The notes beneath the pieces are model-generated. The model did no database searches. It saw only the letters and a list, made by a program, of their open reading frames with translations, and was not told where the DNA came from. From Polaromonas sp. (GTDB taxonomy: Bacteria; Pseudomonadota; Gammaproteobacteria; Burkholderiales; Burkholderiaceae_C): DNA of 64,000 nt. Shown here piece by piece: positions 35,952 through 44,610 of this stretch; the stretch's first letter is position 1, and each line of letters begins with the position of its first letter. The stretch is from positions 62,001 to 126,000 of the forward strand of contig NZ_JAQSDN010000039.1 in NCBI RefSeq assembly GCF_029945925.1, given 5' to 3'. Both the position numbers and the translations under genes were made by a program.

Positions 35952-36875
35952 TCAGCCGATGGCTTCCAGCGCGAGTTCGCGCTCCAGCCAGGCGCGGAAT
36001 TTTTGCACCGCCGGCCGTTCCGCGCTGTGGACCGACGTGACGATGTGGTAGCCCAGGCCCGCGACCGTCTGGCCGGGCAGGACCACGTTCAATTGACCGC
36101 TGCCCAGCAGCGGCAGCACCAGCGGCGTGCGCCCTATGGCGACCCCGGCGCCTTGCACTGCGGCCGTCAACACATGTTCGTACTGCGAAAAATACAGGCA
36201 AGGCTGCCGGGCCGAGGGCTTCAGACCCAGCCGTTCGTACCAGGCCGTCCAGGACATCCACGCAAAGCGCGTGGCCGGGTCGTGGTACACCAGCAGCGGC
36301 GTTTGCAGGATGTCGGTGGCCGAGTGGATGCGCGCCGCGACGGCCGGCGCCGCGACCAGCAGGGCTTGTTCCTGCAACAGGGGCGGCGGGCCTTCGCCGG
36401 CGGGCAACACAGGCCTCAGCCGCACGGCCAGGTCCATGCCTTCGCGTTCCAGGTTCACCCGGGCTTCCGAAGCGTCGACACGCACGTCAATGGCGGGCTC
36501 CTGCAGCTGGAATTTTGCGAGTTTGGGCGCCAGCCACAGCGCAGCGAAGGAGGGCGTGGTGGTGACAGCCACCGACGCCCGGTCGACCGCCAGCAGGCGG
36601 TCCACGGCCGAGGCCAGTTGCGCCAGCGCCGCGCGGGCCGCCTCATAAAGCTCGCGGCCCTGCGGCGTGAGGCTCAGCCCCTTGCCGCCGCGCAGGAACA
36701 GCGCTTTTCCCAGCGCGTCTTCCAGGATTTTGATCTGCTTGCTGACCGCCGACTGCGTGATGCACAGCTCCTCGGCCGCTGCCGTGAAGCTCAGGTGCCG
36801 CGCCGCCGATTCAAAGCCGCGTATCGCGTCCAGCGACATGGCGCGCAGCGCATGGGAAGAAGAAGGGCTCAGCAT
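35952..36875 (-). CDS. LysR family transcriptional regulator (GcvA-like)
   Basis: The 307-residue regulator has the LysR helix-turn-helix at residues about 18-70 (SLDAIRGFESAARHLSFTAA, LCITQSAVSKQIKILEDALG) and a periplasmic-binding-like effector domain with AVRLRPVLPAGEGP. N-terminal layout and length fit the GcvA/AmpR subgroup. It diverges from the DUF2917-enoyl-CoA hydratase pair across 95 bases and may control it. The start at 36875 is tentative; ATG 36839 (MSLDAIRG) is another option. Confidence 0.88.
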   Translation of the reverse strand: MLSPSSSHALRAMSLDAIRGFESAARHLSFTAAAEELCITQSAVSKQIKILEDALGKALFLRGGKGLSLTPQGRELYEAARAALAQLASAVDRLLAVDRASVAVTTTPSFAALWLAPKLAKFQLQEPAIDVRVDASEARVNLEREGMDLAVRLRPVLPAGEGPPPLLQEQALLVAAPAVAARIHSATDILQTPLLVYHDPATRFAWMSWTAWYERLGLKPSARQPCLYFSQYEHVLTAAVQGAGVAIGRTPLVLPLLGSGQLNVVLPGQTVAGLGYHIVTSVHSAERPAVQKFRAWLERELALEAIG

Positions 36876-36970
36876 GGCATGAATGGCAGGAATGCCCCGG
36901 ATGACAAACCATCCGGCCGCGCGGGCCGGGACGAGGGAAGAATCAAACCACACTTTCCAGGGAGACCACC

Positions 36971-37246
36971 ATGTTTATTCTGCAAACCCCGCTGACGCTC
37001 GGGCCCATCCCCAAACCCCTGCGCCTGCGGCGCGGCCAGGTCCTGACCTGCACCGGGGGTTGCCTCTGGATCACCAGCGATGCGCTGGCCGGGCGCCGGG
37101 ACAGCGACGTCGTGCTCGAGAGCGGCGAGTCCTTTGTCACGCCGCAAGCCGCGACCTACTTTGTGGGCGCCCCGCGCGGTTGGGGCGTCCTGTCATTTGT
37201 ATCCCCGCCCACCCCTGCCCGAAACCCGCTGGAGACAACATGCTGA
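36971..37246 (+). CDS. DUF2917 domain-containing protein
   Basis: A 91-residue protein of the DUF2917 family: LRLRRGQVLTCTGGCLWITS near residue 17 and VLESGESFVTPQAATYFVGA. The predicted all-beta outline resembles a small cupin-like domain. No function is established. Such genes often sit next to LysR regulators, as here. Its stop overlaps the enoyl-CoA hydratase start by seven bases, so the pair is co-translated. Confidence 0.8.
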   Translation: MFILQTPLTLGPIPKPLRLRRGQVLTCTGGCLWITSDALAGRRDSDVVLESGESFVTPQAATYFVGAPRGWGVLSFVSPPTPARNPLETTC

Positions 37247-38025
37247 TAGAAACCGGACGCCATGGCCAACAGGTGGTACTCACCCTCAGCCGCCCCGACA
37301 AACTCAATGCGCTGAGTTATGAACTGATAGACGAACTCATGGACAGACTCAACGCCCTGGAGCGCGACGACAGCGTGCGCTGCCTCGTGCTGACCGGGCA
37401 GGGCGGCAAGGCATTCAGTTCAGGCGCCGACATCGCGGGTTTCGCGCCCGATGTCGCCGCATCGCCCGAGGCGGCTTACCGCAACTTCGTTTTGCGCGGC
37501 CAGGCCCTGACGCGGCGCATCGAGAACTACCCCAAGCCCATCATCGCGGGCATCAACGGCATCGCCTTCGGCGGCGGCTGCGAAATCATGGAGGCCTGCA
37601 GCCTGGCGATCGCGGCGGAACATGCGCGCTTTGCCAAACCCGAAATCCGGCTTGGTTTTCCGCCACCCTTCGGCGGCACGCAGCGCCTGCCACGCCACAT
37701 AGGCCGCAAGCACGCCAACGAGATGATCCTGACAGGCGACGCCATCAGCGCCGGGGAAGCCCTGTTGCTCGGCCTCGTCAACCACGTGGTGCCGGCCCAT
37801 GAACTGCTGCCGGCCTGCCTGCAGATGGCAGACCGCATCGCCGAAAACTCCGCCGTGGCCGTGACGGCCTCGCTGCGCGCGGTGACGCGCGGGCTCAATG
37901 CGTCCATCGACGAGGGTCTGGCCATCGAGGCGGCGCAGGTCATGGTTGCGGTGGCTTCGCAGGATGCGCGGGAGGGCACGGCCGCCTTCGTTGAAAAGCG
38001 CCGGCCGGTGTTCTGCCACCACTGA
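37240..38025 (+). CDS. enoyl-CoA hydratase/isomerase family protein
   Basis: The 261-residue crotonase-fold protein should hydrate or isomerise an enoyl-CoA. Seen are the N-terminal strand VVLTLSRPDKLNALSYELID, the oxyanion-hole segment FSSGADIAGFA, and IAGINGIAFGGGCEIMEACS with RLGFPPPFGGTQRLPRHIGR. The last carries the Glu position common to hydratases. GGAG lies at 37231. No thiolase or acyl-CoA ligase is adjacent, so the pathway is open. Confidence 0.9.
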   Translation: MLIETGRHGQQVVLTLSRPDKLNALSYELIDELMDRLNALERDDSVRCLVLTGQGGKAFSSGADIAGFAPDVAASPEAAYRNFVLRGQALTRRIENYPKPIIAGINGIAFGGGCEIMEACSLAIAAEHARFAKPEIRLGFPPPFGGTQRLPRHIGRKHANEMILTGDAISAGEALLLGLVNHVVPAHELLPACLQMADRIAENSAVAVTASLRAVTRGLNASIDEGLAIEAAQVMVAVASQDAREGTAAFVEKRRPVFCHH

Positions 38026-38082
38026 AGCGCTGTTTCAGTCGCCAAGCCGGTGACCGGCGACGACTTCTCCCGGGCTTGCGCC

Positions 38083-38919
38083 TTACCTCGAGGCGGTGGC
38101 GCGGGTGCGGCCGTAGTGGCGCGTCAGTTCGATGCTGGCCACACACACGGCCAGCCAGGCCGTGCCGGAGGCAAACCCGGCGAGCACGTCGGTGGCGAAG
38201 TGCACTTGCAGAAAAACCCGGCTGCAGCCGACCGAAAACGCCAGGGTGGCAGCCAGCAGCACCAGCGGCAGACTGGCGCGGCGCGCCATGGCCGGCGGCA
38301 GGCTGTGGATCAGCACATAGGCCAGCATGCCGTAGACGACCACCGATCCGCTGCTGTGCCCGCTCGGGAAACTCCAGCCGTCCGCATGCACCAGGGCGCT
38401 GTCGTGCACGGGCCGGGTTCTTTCAAACAGCGCCTTGAGGGTGGTGTTGAGCAAGGCGTTGCCGCTGACGGCCAGCACCCAGCCCAGGGCCAGCCAGCGC
38501 CGGCCGCGCAGCAGCAACACCGTCGCCACTCCCACACCCCATGCCGCCAGGGTAGCGGTGTCGCCAAGCCGGGTGACCCACGCGAAAACCTGCAGGGCCC
38601 ACCCGGCGGTGCTGGCGCGAAGCGCGTCTGAAAACAGCTGGTCGAGCTGGCCGGCGCGTGGGCCATCACCGAGGGCTTCGGCAATTTCCGCAAAAACGGC
38701 CGCTGCGCCCACCAGCACGGCAAACCCCGATGCCAGCCGGATCAGCAGGAAGGCACCGGCCGGCAGCGTGCTGGTCTTGCTTGGCACGGCGTAGCGCTGC
38801 GCCAGCCACCACAGCAGGGTGGCGGCGGGCAGCAGCAAGGCCAGCAGCGCAAAAAAGAGCGTCAGGCCCAAGTTGCCCAGGGCCTGGACCACGGCGGCGG
38901 AAGTATCAGCAAAAGGCAT
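38083..38919 (-). CDS. PAP2 superfamily membrane phosphatase
   Basis: The 278-residue integral membrane protein has five to six hydrophobic helices and the three phosphatase motifs: KALFERTRP (KX6RP), PSGHSSGS (PSGH) and SRVFLQVHFATDVLAG (SRX5HX3D). These hydrolyse lipid phosphates such as undecaprenyl pyrophosphate or phosphatidic acid on the periplasmic face. The substrate is unknown. It is convergent with the enoyl-CoA hydratase gene. Confidence 0.9.
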   Translation of the reverse strand: MPFADTSAAVVQALGNLGLTLFFALLALLLPAATLLWWLAQRYAVPSKTSTLPAGAFLLIRLASGFAVLVGAAAVFAEIAEALGDGPRAGQLDQLFSDALRASTAGWALQVFAWVTRLGDTATLAAWGVGVATVLLLRGRRWLALGWVLAVSGNALLNTTLKALFERTRPVHDSALVHADGWSFPSGHSSGSVVVYGMLAYVLIHSLPPAMARRASLPLVLLAATLAFSVGCSRVFLQVHFATDVLAGFASGTAWLAVCVASIELTRHYGRTRATASR

Positions 38920-39026
38920 GGCGGGTGGGCGGGTGACAGCAGGTAAGGGGAAAAGGGCGTTCCGGCTAGCTTACGCTGTGCGGGCGTCTGCGGCCCCTGT
39001 TGGTGTCACCGGCGCTGGCCGACCCT

Positions 39027-39090
39027 GAAACGCTATTAATATAGTAGCTGAAGGCGCACGTCCCATAAGGGCTGGAACCTTTTTTATTCA
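39027..39090 (-). repeat. dispersed AGCTAT-hairpin repeat, copy 4
   Basis: CGCTATTAATATAGTAGCTG then GGCGCACGTCCCATAAGGGC and TGGAACCTTTTTT; reverse orientation. It lies in the 269-base gap between the PAP2 and dbpA genes. Confidence 0.65.
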
Positions 39091-39188
39091 TATTTTGACC
39101 GCCTCGGGCGGCGGCGGCGCCTGCGCCTGCCAGGGGCTCTCCAGGTGCGCCAGGGGGCGGGAAAAGCCTCAGCGCCGATAATCAGGGG

Positions 39189-40628
39189 ATGACTTCTTCC
39201 CCTTCGACTTCCGGCGCAGCCAGCACCGACTTCAGCACGCTGCCGCTGAACCCTGCGATGCAGGCCAATCTCAAAACCCTGGGTTACCTGGCCATGACGC
39301 CGATCCAGGCGGCCAGCCTGCCGCTGGCGCTGGCCGGCAAGGACCTGATCGCGCAGGCCAAAACCGGCAGCGGCAAGACCGCGGCGTTTGCGCTGGCCCT
39401 GCTGGCCAACCTCAATGCGCGGCGTTTTGCGGTGCAGGCCATGGTGCTCTGCCCGACACGTGAGCTGGCGGACCAGGTCGCCACGGAAATCCGCCGCCTG
39501 GCGCGGGCGGAAGAAAACGTGAAGGTGGTGGTGCTCTGCGGCGGCGTGCCGCTGCGCAACCAGACCGCCAGCCTGGAAAACGGCGCCCACATCGTGGTTG
39601 GCACGCCGGGCCGCATCATGGACCACCTGGCGCGCGGCAACCTGACGCTGGAGGCGATGAACACGCTGGTGCTCGACGAAGCCGACCGCATGCTGGACAT
39701 GGGCTTTTTCGACGACATCGCCACCGTCGCCAAACAGTGCCCGAAAGAACGCCAGACCCTGCTGTTTTCTGCCACCTACCCGGAAGGCATTGCGAAAATC
39801 AGCCAGCAGTTCATGAAGACGCCGCAAACCATCACGGTGCAGGCGCAGCATGAAAAAACCAAAATCCAGCAGCGCTGGTACCAGGTGCCCGACAGCGACC
39901 ACGACGAAGCCCGCCTGGGCGCCGTCGCGCAGGTGCTGCGGCACTTCCGCCCGGCAAGCACGCTGGCGTTTTGCAACACCAAGTCGCAGTGCCGCGCGCT
40001 CGTGGCTTATCTCAAAGACCAGGGCTTCAGCGCGCTGGCCTTGTTTGGCGAGCTCGAGCAGCGCGAGCGCGACCAGGTGCTGGTGCAGTTTTCCAACCGC
40101 AGCTGCTCGGTGCTGGTGGCCACCGACGTGGCGGCGCGCGGCCTGGACATAACGCAGCTCGAAATGGTCATCAACGTCGACGTGACGCCGGACGCCGAGG
40201 TGCACATCCACCGCATCGGGCGCACCGGCCGTGCCGACGAAGAGGGCTGGGCCATCAGCCTGGCCAGCATGGACGAGATGGGGCACGTCGGGAAAATCGA
40301 GGTGCTGCAGAAAGCCGAGTCCGAGTGGCACAAGCTCAGCGAACTGACGCCGGCCAGCAACGAGCCGCTGCTGCCGCCCATGGTGACCTTGCAGATCGTC
40401 GGTGGCCGCAAGGAAAAAATCCGCGCGGGCGACGTGCTGGGCGCGTTGACCGGTGAAGCCGGCAATGTGCCGCCTTTCACGCGCGAGCAGGTCGGCAAGA
40501 TCAACGTCAATGAATTTTCCACCTATGTCGCGGTGGACCGCGCGATTGCCAGCCAGGCCCAGCAAAAGCTGGCTACCGGCGGCGTCAAGGGCAAAAGTAT
40601 CAAGGTGCGCTTCATGGACGAGGCCTGA
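39189..40628 (+). CDS. dbpA: ATP-dependent RNA helicase DbpA
   Basis: The 479-residue DEAD-box helicase acts in 50S ribosome assembly by recognising hairpin 92 of 23S rRNA. Motifs: Q motif MTPIQAASLPLAL, Walker A AKTGSGKTAAF, DEAD in VLDEADRMLDMGF, SAT in LLFSATYPEG, and HRIGRTGRADEEG. The C-terminal DbpA RNA-binding domain is present (VTLQIVGGRKEKIRAGDVLG and GVKGKSIKVRFMDE), which separates it from other DEAD-box proteins. It is followed 12 bases later by a short-chain dehydrogenase gene. Confidence 0.95.
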   Translation: MTSSPSTSGAASTDFSTLPLNPAMQANLKTLGYLAMTPIQAASLPLALAGKDLIAQAKTGSGKTAAFALALLANLNARRFAVQAMVLCPTRELADQVATEIRRLARAEENVKVVVLCGGVPLRNQTASLENGAHIVVGTPGRIMDHLARGNLTLEAMNTLVLDEADRMLDMGFFDDIATVAKQCPKERQTLLFSATYPEGIAKISQQFMKTPQTITVQAQHEKTKIQQRWYQVPDSDHDEARLGAVAQVLRHFRPASTLAFCNTKSQCRALVAYLKDQGFSALALFGELEQRERDQVLVQFSNRSCSVLVATDVAARGLDITQLEMVINVDVTPDAEVHIHRIGRTGRADEEGWAISLASMDEMGHVGKIEVLQKAESEWHKLSELTPASNEPLLPPMVTLQIVGGRKEKIRAGDVLGALTGEAGNVPPFTREQVGKINVNEFSTYVAVDRAIASQAQQKLATGGVKGKSIKVRFMDEA

Positions 40629-40640
40629 GCGGGCAACCCT

Positions 40641-41363
40641 GTGACAGCCGGCGCGCCGAGCACATCCGGGCTGGCCGTGGTGGTGGGCGCCGGCGGTGCG
40701 CTGGGAGCGGCCCTGCTGGCGCAACTGCAGCACGAGGGTCCATACGACCGCGTGCTGGGCCTGGGCCGTGCGGGCGAGATCCGCATCGACTATGCGGATG
40801 AGGCCAGCATCGCTGCGGCGGCGCAGGCCGTCGCCAACATGTGTGCCGAGTCCGGGCTGGCACTGCGCCTGTTGCTGGTCGCGACCGGCTTTCTCCATGG
40901 TGCGCAAGGCCAGCCCGAACGCAGCTGGCGCCACCTCGATGCCGGTTACCTGCAGCAGGTCTTCCTGGTCAACACCTTCGGTCCGGCGCTGCTGATCAAG
41001 CATTTCTTTCCGCTGCTGCCCCGGCAGGGGCGCTGCGTGGCCGGCTTTGTGTCGGCCAGGGTCGGCAGCATCAGCGACAACGCGCTGGGGGGCTGGTACG
41101 GCTACCGGGCATCGAAGGCGGCGCTCAACCAGCTGGTCAAAACCGCGGCCATCGAGCTGACGCGCAACAACAGCGAAAGCATTTGCGTGGCGCTGCACCC
41201 AGGCACGGTGAACACGCCGCTGAGCCAGCCCTTTGCCAAATCCGGGCTCACGGTGCGCCCGCCGCAGGAAGCCGCCGGCGATCTGCTGGCTGTGCTCGCT
41301 GGTCTGGCGCCGGCCGATACGGGGGCGCTGGTGGACTACCGGGGGCAGACGCTGCCTTTTTGA
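40641..41363 (+). CDS. short-chain dehydrogenase (C-factor-like)
   Basis: A 240-residue SDR with an atypical nucleotide turn (VVVGAGGALGAALLAQLQ), a catalytic Tyr-Lys in GWYGYRASKAALNQLVKTAA, and the end VALHPGTVNTPLSQPF. The C-factor/CsgA-like group, common next to housekeeping genes, fits best. The substrate is unknown. It starts at GTG 40641, 12 bases after dbpA, and is probably co-transcribed with it. Confidence 0.85.
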   Translation: MTAGAPSTSGLAVVVGAGGALGAALLAQLQHEGPYDRVLGLGRAGEIRIDYADEASIAAAAQAVANMCAESGLALRLLLVATGFLHGAQGQPERSWRHLDAGYLQQVFLVNTFGPALLIKHFFPLLPRQGRCVAGFVSARVGSISDNALGGWYGYRASKAALNQLVKTAAIELTRNNSESICVALHPGTVNTPLSQPFAKSGLTVRPPQEAAGDLLAVLAGLAPADTGALVDYRGQTLPF

Positions 41364-41718
41364 GGGTTCAACTCAAAAAACGACTCCAGCCCTTGACTGG
41401 ATTACGCTGACAGCTATAAAAACAGGAGCGAATCGCGTCCCGCCCAAGCGTTTGCCGATATGCGCGGCGGGGCTCGCGTGTGTCTGTAGGCGGCCAGGCC
41501 CGGTGCACGTCAGACCTTGCCTCCGGCGCAGATACGCCTGCATCGCCAGCATCATGGCCGTTCGGCCCGTTGTGGCCCGCTGCCTGCTTTTGCGCGCCAC
41601 AATTGATGCAGCGCGGCGATGCCAGCGGGCTTCGTTGTCACGCCACCCCGCCATTTCCCCGCGAACGCAGACTGCCTGAACCAGGTTTGGCTGCCGCATC
41701 ACTCCAGGAAGACACCGT
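41364..41718. other. 355-base intergenic region
   Basis: Apart from a dispersed repeat at its left end, I see no supported gene, RNA or clear operator. It should include the promoter of the transglutaminase gene. A minus-strand frame through it looks like a GC-rich artefact. Confidence 0.5.
41369..41430 (+). repeat. dispersed AGCTAT-hairpin repeat, copy 5
   Basis: AAAAAACGACTCCAGCCCTT then GACTGGATTACGCTGACAGC and TATAAAAACAGGAGCG, in the same orientation as the copy at 48638. Confidence 0.7.
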
Positions 41719-42594
41719 ATGGTCAGGCTTAAATTTTCCATTGAACTGGGTTACCAGGTCGCCGATGCCGGCTGCGATTTCATCTTCGATATCCATGCGG
41801 CCCACACGCGCGAGCAGGCGGTGGTCAGCGAAACCCTGGGCATCAGCCAGGTCCTGCAGCCCGAGTTTTATACCGACGCGGTCAGCCGCAATCGCTACCT
41901 CAAGTTCAGGGCCATGCCCGGTCCGCTGACGGTCAGTTACGGGGCGACGGTGGACATTCGCCACCATGTGGCGCAACCCGACCAGGTGGCCGAGGTCGGC
42001 GTGTTGCAGCTGCCCGGCGCGGTGCTGCCTTATCTCTACCCCAGCCGTTATTGCCAGTCCGACCGGCTGCACCGGCTGGCCGTCAAGGAGTTTGGCCAGC
42101 TGCGCCAGGGTTACAGCCGGGTCCAGGCCATCCGCGACTGGGTCAACCAGCGTGTGACCTTTACTTCCAACAGCTCGACCGGCTACACCACCGCGGTGGA
42201 TACGCTGATCGACGAGGCCGGTGTTTGCCGCGATTTTGCGCACCTGATGATTGCGCTGTGCCGTGCGGTCAACATTCCGGCGCGGTTTGTCAGCGGCATC
42301 GACTACGGCGCCGACCCGGCCTTGGGTCCGACCGATTTTCACGCCTATGTCGAGGTTTATGTGGGCCACCGCTGGTACATGTTCGACCCCTCGGGAACGG
42401 CGATTCCGATGGGGTTTGTGCGCCTGGCCACCGGCCGTGATGCGGCAGACGCCGCGTTTGCAACCATGTTCGGCGGTGTCAGCTCGTCGGCGCCGGTGAT
42501 CAGCATCGAGGCCTTGCCCGATGATCAGGGCCAGCTGGTGATGCCCCAGCATGTGGCCGAGGCGCTGTCTACCGATGGAGCGGCAGACAACTAG
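41719..42594 (+). CDS. transglutaminase-like cysteine protease family protein
   Basis: The 291-residue protein has an N-terminal beta domain and a transglutaminase-like core. The catalytic triad is visible: Cys in DEAGVCRDFAHLMIALCR near residue 173, His in TDFHAYVEVYVGHRWYMFD, and the following Asp in MFDPSG. No signal peptide is seen, so it is probably cytoplasmic. Relatives are often encoded with circularly permuted ATP-grasp/alpha-E partners, but none is adjacent here. Specificity is unknown. Confidence 0.88.
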   Translation: MVRLKFSIELGYQVADAGCDFIFDIHAAHTREQAVVSETLGISQVLQPEFYTDAVSRNRYLKFRAMPGPLTVSYGATVDIRHHVAQPDQVAEVGVLQLPGAVLPYLYPSRYCQSDRLHRLAVKEFGQLRQGYSRVQAIRDWVNQRVTFTSNSSTGYTTAVDTLIDEAGVCRDFAHLMIALCRAVNIPARFVSGIDYGADPALGPTDFHAYVEVYVGHRWYMFDPSGTAIPMGFVRLATGRDAADAAFATMFGGVSSSAPVISIEALPDDQGQLVMPQHVAEALSTDGAADN

Positions 42595-42630
42595 GCGAGG
42601 GCTACCGGACTTTCCGGACCCGTCAGTTGC

Positions 42631-43632
42631 TTACGCGTCGGGCGCGGCCGCAGCGCGCCGGCGCCGCTCCATGTAAGCCTGCAACTCGCCGACCACACCC
42701 TTGCGGAAGGCCAGCACGCACAGCACAAAAATCACGCCGATGATCACGGTGACCCAGGAGCCCACCTTGTCGGCGAGCAGGTTTTGCAGCGAGATCACGA
42801 TGCCAGCGCCGAACACCGGGCCGAAGAAGGTGCCGACACCGCCGAGCAGCGTCATCAGGATCACTTCGCCCGACATCGACCAGTGCGCGTCGGACAGGGT
42901 GGCAAAACCCATGACCAGGGTCTTGAGCGAACCGGCCAGGCCGGCCAGCGCGGCCGACAGCACAAAGGCCAGCAGCTTGTAGCGGTCCACCTGGTAGCCC
43001 AGCGAAATCGCGCGCGGTTCGTTCTCACGGATCATCTTGAGCACCTGGCCGAAAGGCGAACGCACGATGCGCGAGATGGCCAGAAAACAGCCGACAAACA
43101 CCGCCACCACCAGGTAGTACATGGCGGTGTCCGACTCCAGCGAGAACAGGCCGAACAGCGCACCGCGCGGCACGCCCTGCAGGCCGTCTTCACCCCCGGT
43201 AAACGGTGCCTGCAGGCAGACGAAATACACCATCTGCGCAATCGCCAGCGTGATCATGGCGAAGTAGATGCCCTGGCGCCGGATGGCGACCATGCCGACC
43301 ACCAGGCCGATCAGGCCCGAGGCCACCACGCCGGCCACGATGCCCAGCTCGGGCGTCCAGCCCTGCGACTTGACGATCCAGCCGGTGACGTAGGCGGCCG
43401 AGCCGAAAAACGCCGCGTGGCCGAAAGACAGCAGGCCGGTGAAACCCAGTAGCAGGTTGAAGGCGCAGGCAAAAATGGCGAAGCACAGCAGCTTCATGAC
43501 AAACACCGGGTAGAGGCCGAGCATGGGCGCCACCAGCGCCAGGATCAGCAGCGCGATGTAGGTGATTCGAATGAGTTTGGCGGCTTGGGTCATCTGCTTG
43601 TTGTCATGGGGAGAAGTGATGGCAGGGCTCAT
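42631..43632 (-). CDS. branched-chain amino acid type ABC permease LivM
   Basis: The 333-residue permease has about nine hydrophobic helices and the LivM segments FNLLLGFTGLLSFGHAAFFG and MIRENEPRAISLGYQVDRYK. It is the last gene of the five-gene leftward transporter operon, three bases after the livH stop. Liv-type systems in this group import branched amino acids, amides or aromatic acids; the binding protein gives no clear substrate. An internal ATG (MTQAAKL) could also serve as start. Confidence 0.9.
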   Translation of the reverse strand: MSPAITSPHDNKQMTQAAKLIRITYIALLILALVAPMLGLYPVFVMKLLCFAIFACAFNLLLGFTGLLSFGHAAFFGSAAYVTGWIVKSQGWTPELGIVAGVVASGLIGLVVGMVAIRRQGIYFAMITLAIAQMVYFVCLQAPFTGGEDGLQGVPRGALFGLFSLESDTAMYYLVVAVFVGCFLAISRIVRSPFGQVLKMIRENEPRAISLGYQVDRYKLLAFVLSAALAGLAGSLKTLVMGFATLSDAHWSMSGEVILMTLLGGVGTFFGPVFGAGIVISLQNLLADKVGSWVTVIIGVIFVLCVLAFRKGVVGELQAYMERRRRAAAAPDA

Positions 43633-43635
43633 GGC

Positions 43636-44520
43636 TCAGGCCTCCTTGCCGAACAGGCCGGCGGGCCGGAACATCAGCACGATGACCATGATGACAAACA
43701 CCACAATGTTGGAGGCTTCGGGATAAAACACCCGTGTCAGCCCTTCGACGATGCCCAGGCCGAGGCCGGTCACGATGGAACCCATGATGGAGCCCATGCC
43801 GCCGATCACGACCACGGCAAACACCACGATGATCAGGTTGGAGCCCATCAGCGGGTTGACCTGGATGATGGGTGCGGCCAGCACACCGGCCAGCGCGGCC
43901 AGTGCGGCGCCGGCGCCGTAGGTCAGCATCACCATCATGGGCACGTTGATGCCGAAGGCCTGCACCAGCGCGGCGTTTTCGGTGCCGGCGCGCAGGTAGG
44001 CGCCGAGCCGGGTGCGCTCGATGAGGTACCAGGTGCCCAGGCAGACCACCAGCGACACCAGCACCACCCAGGCGCGGTAGTTCGGCAGGACCATGAAGCC
44101 CAGGTTGGTCGCGCCCGAGAGCAGCTCAGGCACGTTGTAGGACTGGCCTGACGCGCCGTACAGCTCGCGGAACACACCCTCGAGAATCAGCGCCAGACCA
44201 AAGGTCAGCAGCAGGCCGTACAGCGGGTCGAGCTTGTACAGGTGTTTGAGGAAAAGACGCTCGATGACCACGCCGAGCGTGCCCACCAGCAGCGGTGCCA
44301 GGATCAGCGCCGCCCAGTAATTGATGCCGAACTTGTCGAGCATGATCCAGGCGGCAAAGGCGCCCAGCATGTACAGTGCGCCGTGCGCAAAATTGACCAC
44401 GCCCAGCAGGCCGAAGATCACCGCCAGCCCGAGGCTGAGCATGGCGTAAAACGCGCCATTGACCAGGCCCAGCAGCAGCTGGCCCAGAAAGGCTTGATGG
44501 GGAATACCGAAAATTTCCAT
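43636..44520 (-). CDS. branched-chain amino acid type ABC permease LivH
   Basis: A 294-residue membrane protein with the LivH opening LLLGLVNGAFYAMLSLGLAV and IFGLLGVVNFAHGALYMLGA, and the later GMGSIMGSIVTGLGLGIVEG. It pairs with LivM to make the channel. It is separated from the binding-protein gene by 90 bases that contain a strong terminator hairpin, so it is probably expressed at a lower level. Confidence 0.92.
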   Translation of the reverse strand: MEIFGIPHQAFLGQLLLGLVNGAFYAMLSLGLAVIFGLLGVVNFAHGALYMLGAFAAWIMLDKFGINYWAALILAPLLVGTLGVVIERLFLKHLYKLDPLYGLLLTFGLALILEGVFRELYGASGQSYNVPELLSGATNLGFMVLPNYRAWVVLVSLVVCLGTWYLIERTRLGAYLRAGTENAALVQAFGINVPMMVMLTYGAGAALAALAGVLAAPIIQVNPLMGSNLIIVVFAVVVIGGMGSIMGSIVTGLGLGIVEGLTRVFYPEASNIVVFVIMVIVLMFRPAGLFGKEA

Positions 44521-44560
44521 GGAGACCCGTCAGTTCACGCTGTGAGAGTACAAACAATAG

Positions 44561-44600
44561 CAAAGTAAAAAGTGGCCGGCCGCGCTGCGACCGGCCACTT
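44561..44600 (-). terminator. intra-operon terminator/attenuator
   Basis: On the minus strand AAGTGGCCGG pairs perfectly with CCGGCCACTT across an 11-base loop, followed by TTTACTTTG. It lies 10 bases after the binding-protein stop and before livH. It should let the abundant binding protein exceed the permeases. Confidence 0.8.
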
Positions 44601-44610
44601 CGGGGTCAGC

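Noticed and set aside
39084-41198. Minus-strand open frame of 704 codons opposite dbpA
   Set aside because: It is antisense to the clear DbpA helicase and the following dehydrogenase. Its length reflects high GC and codon periodicity, with no domain visible.
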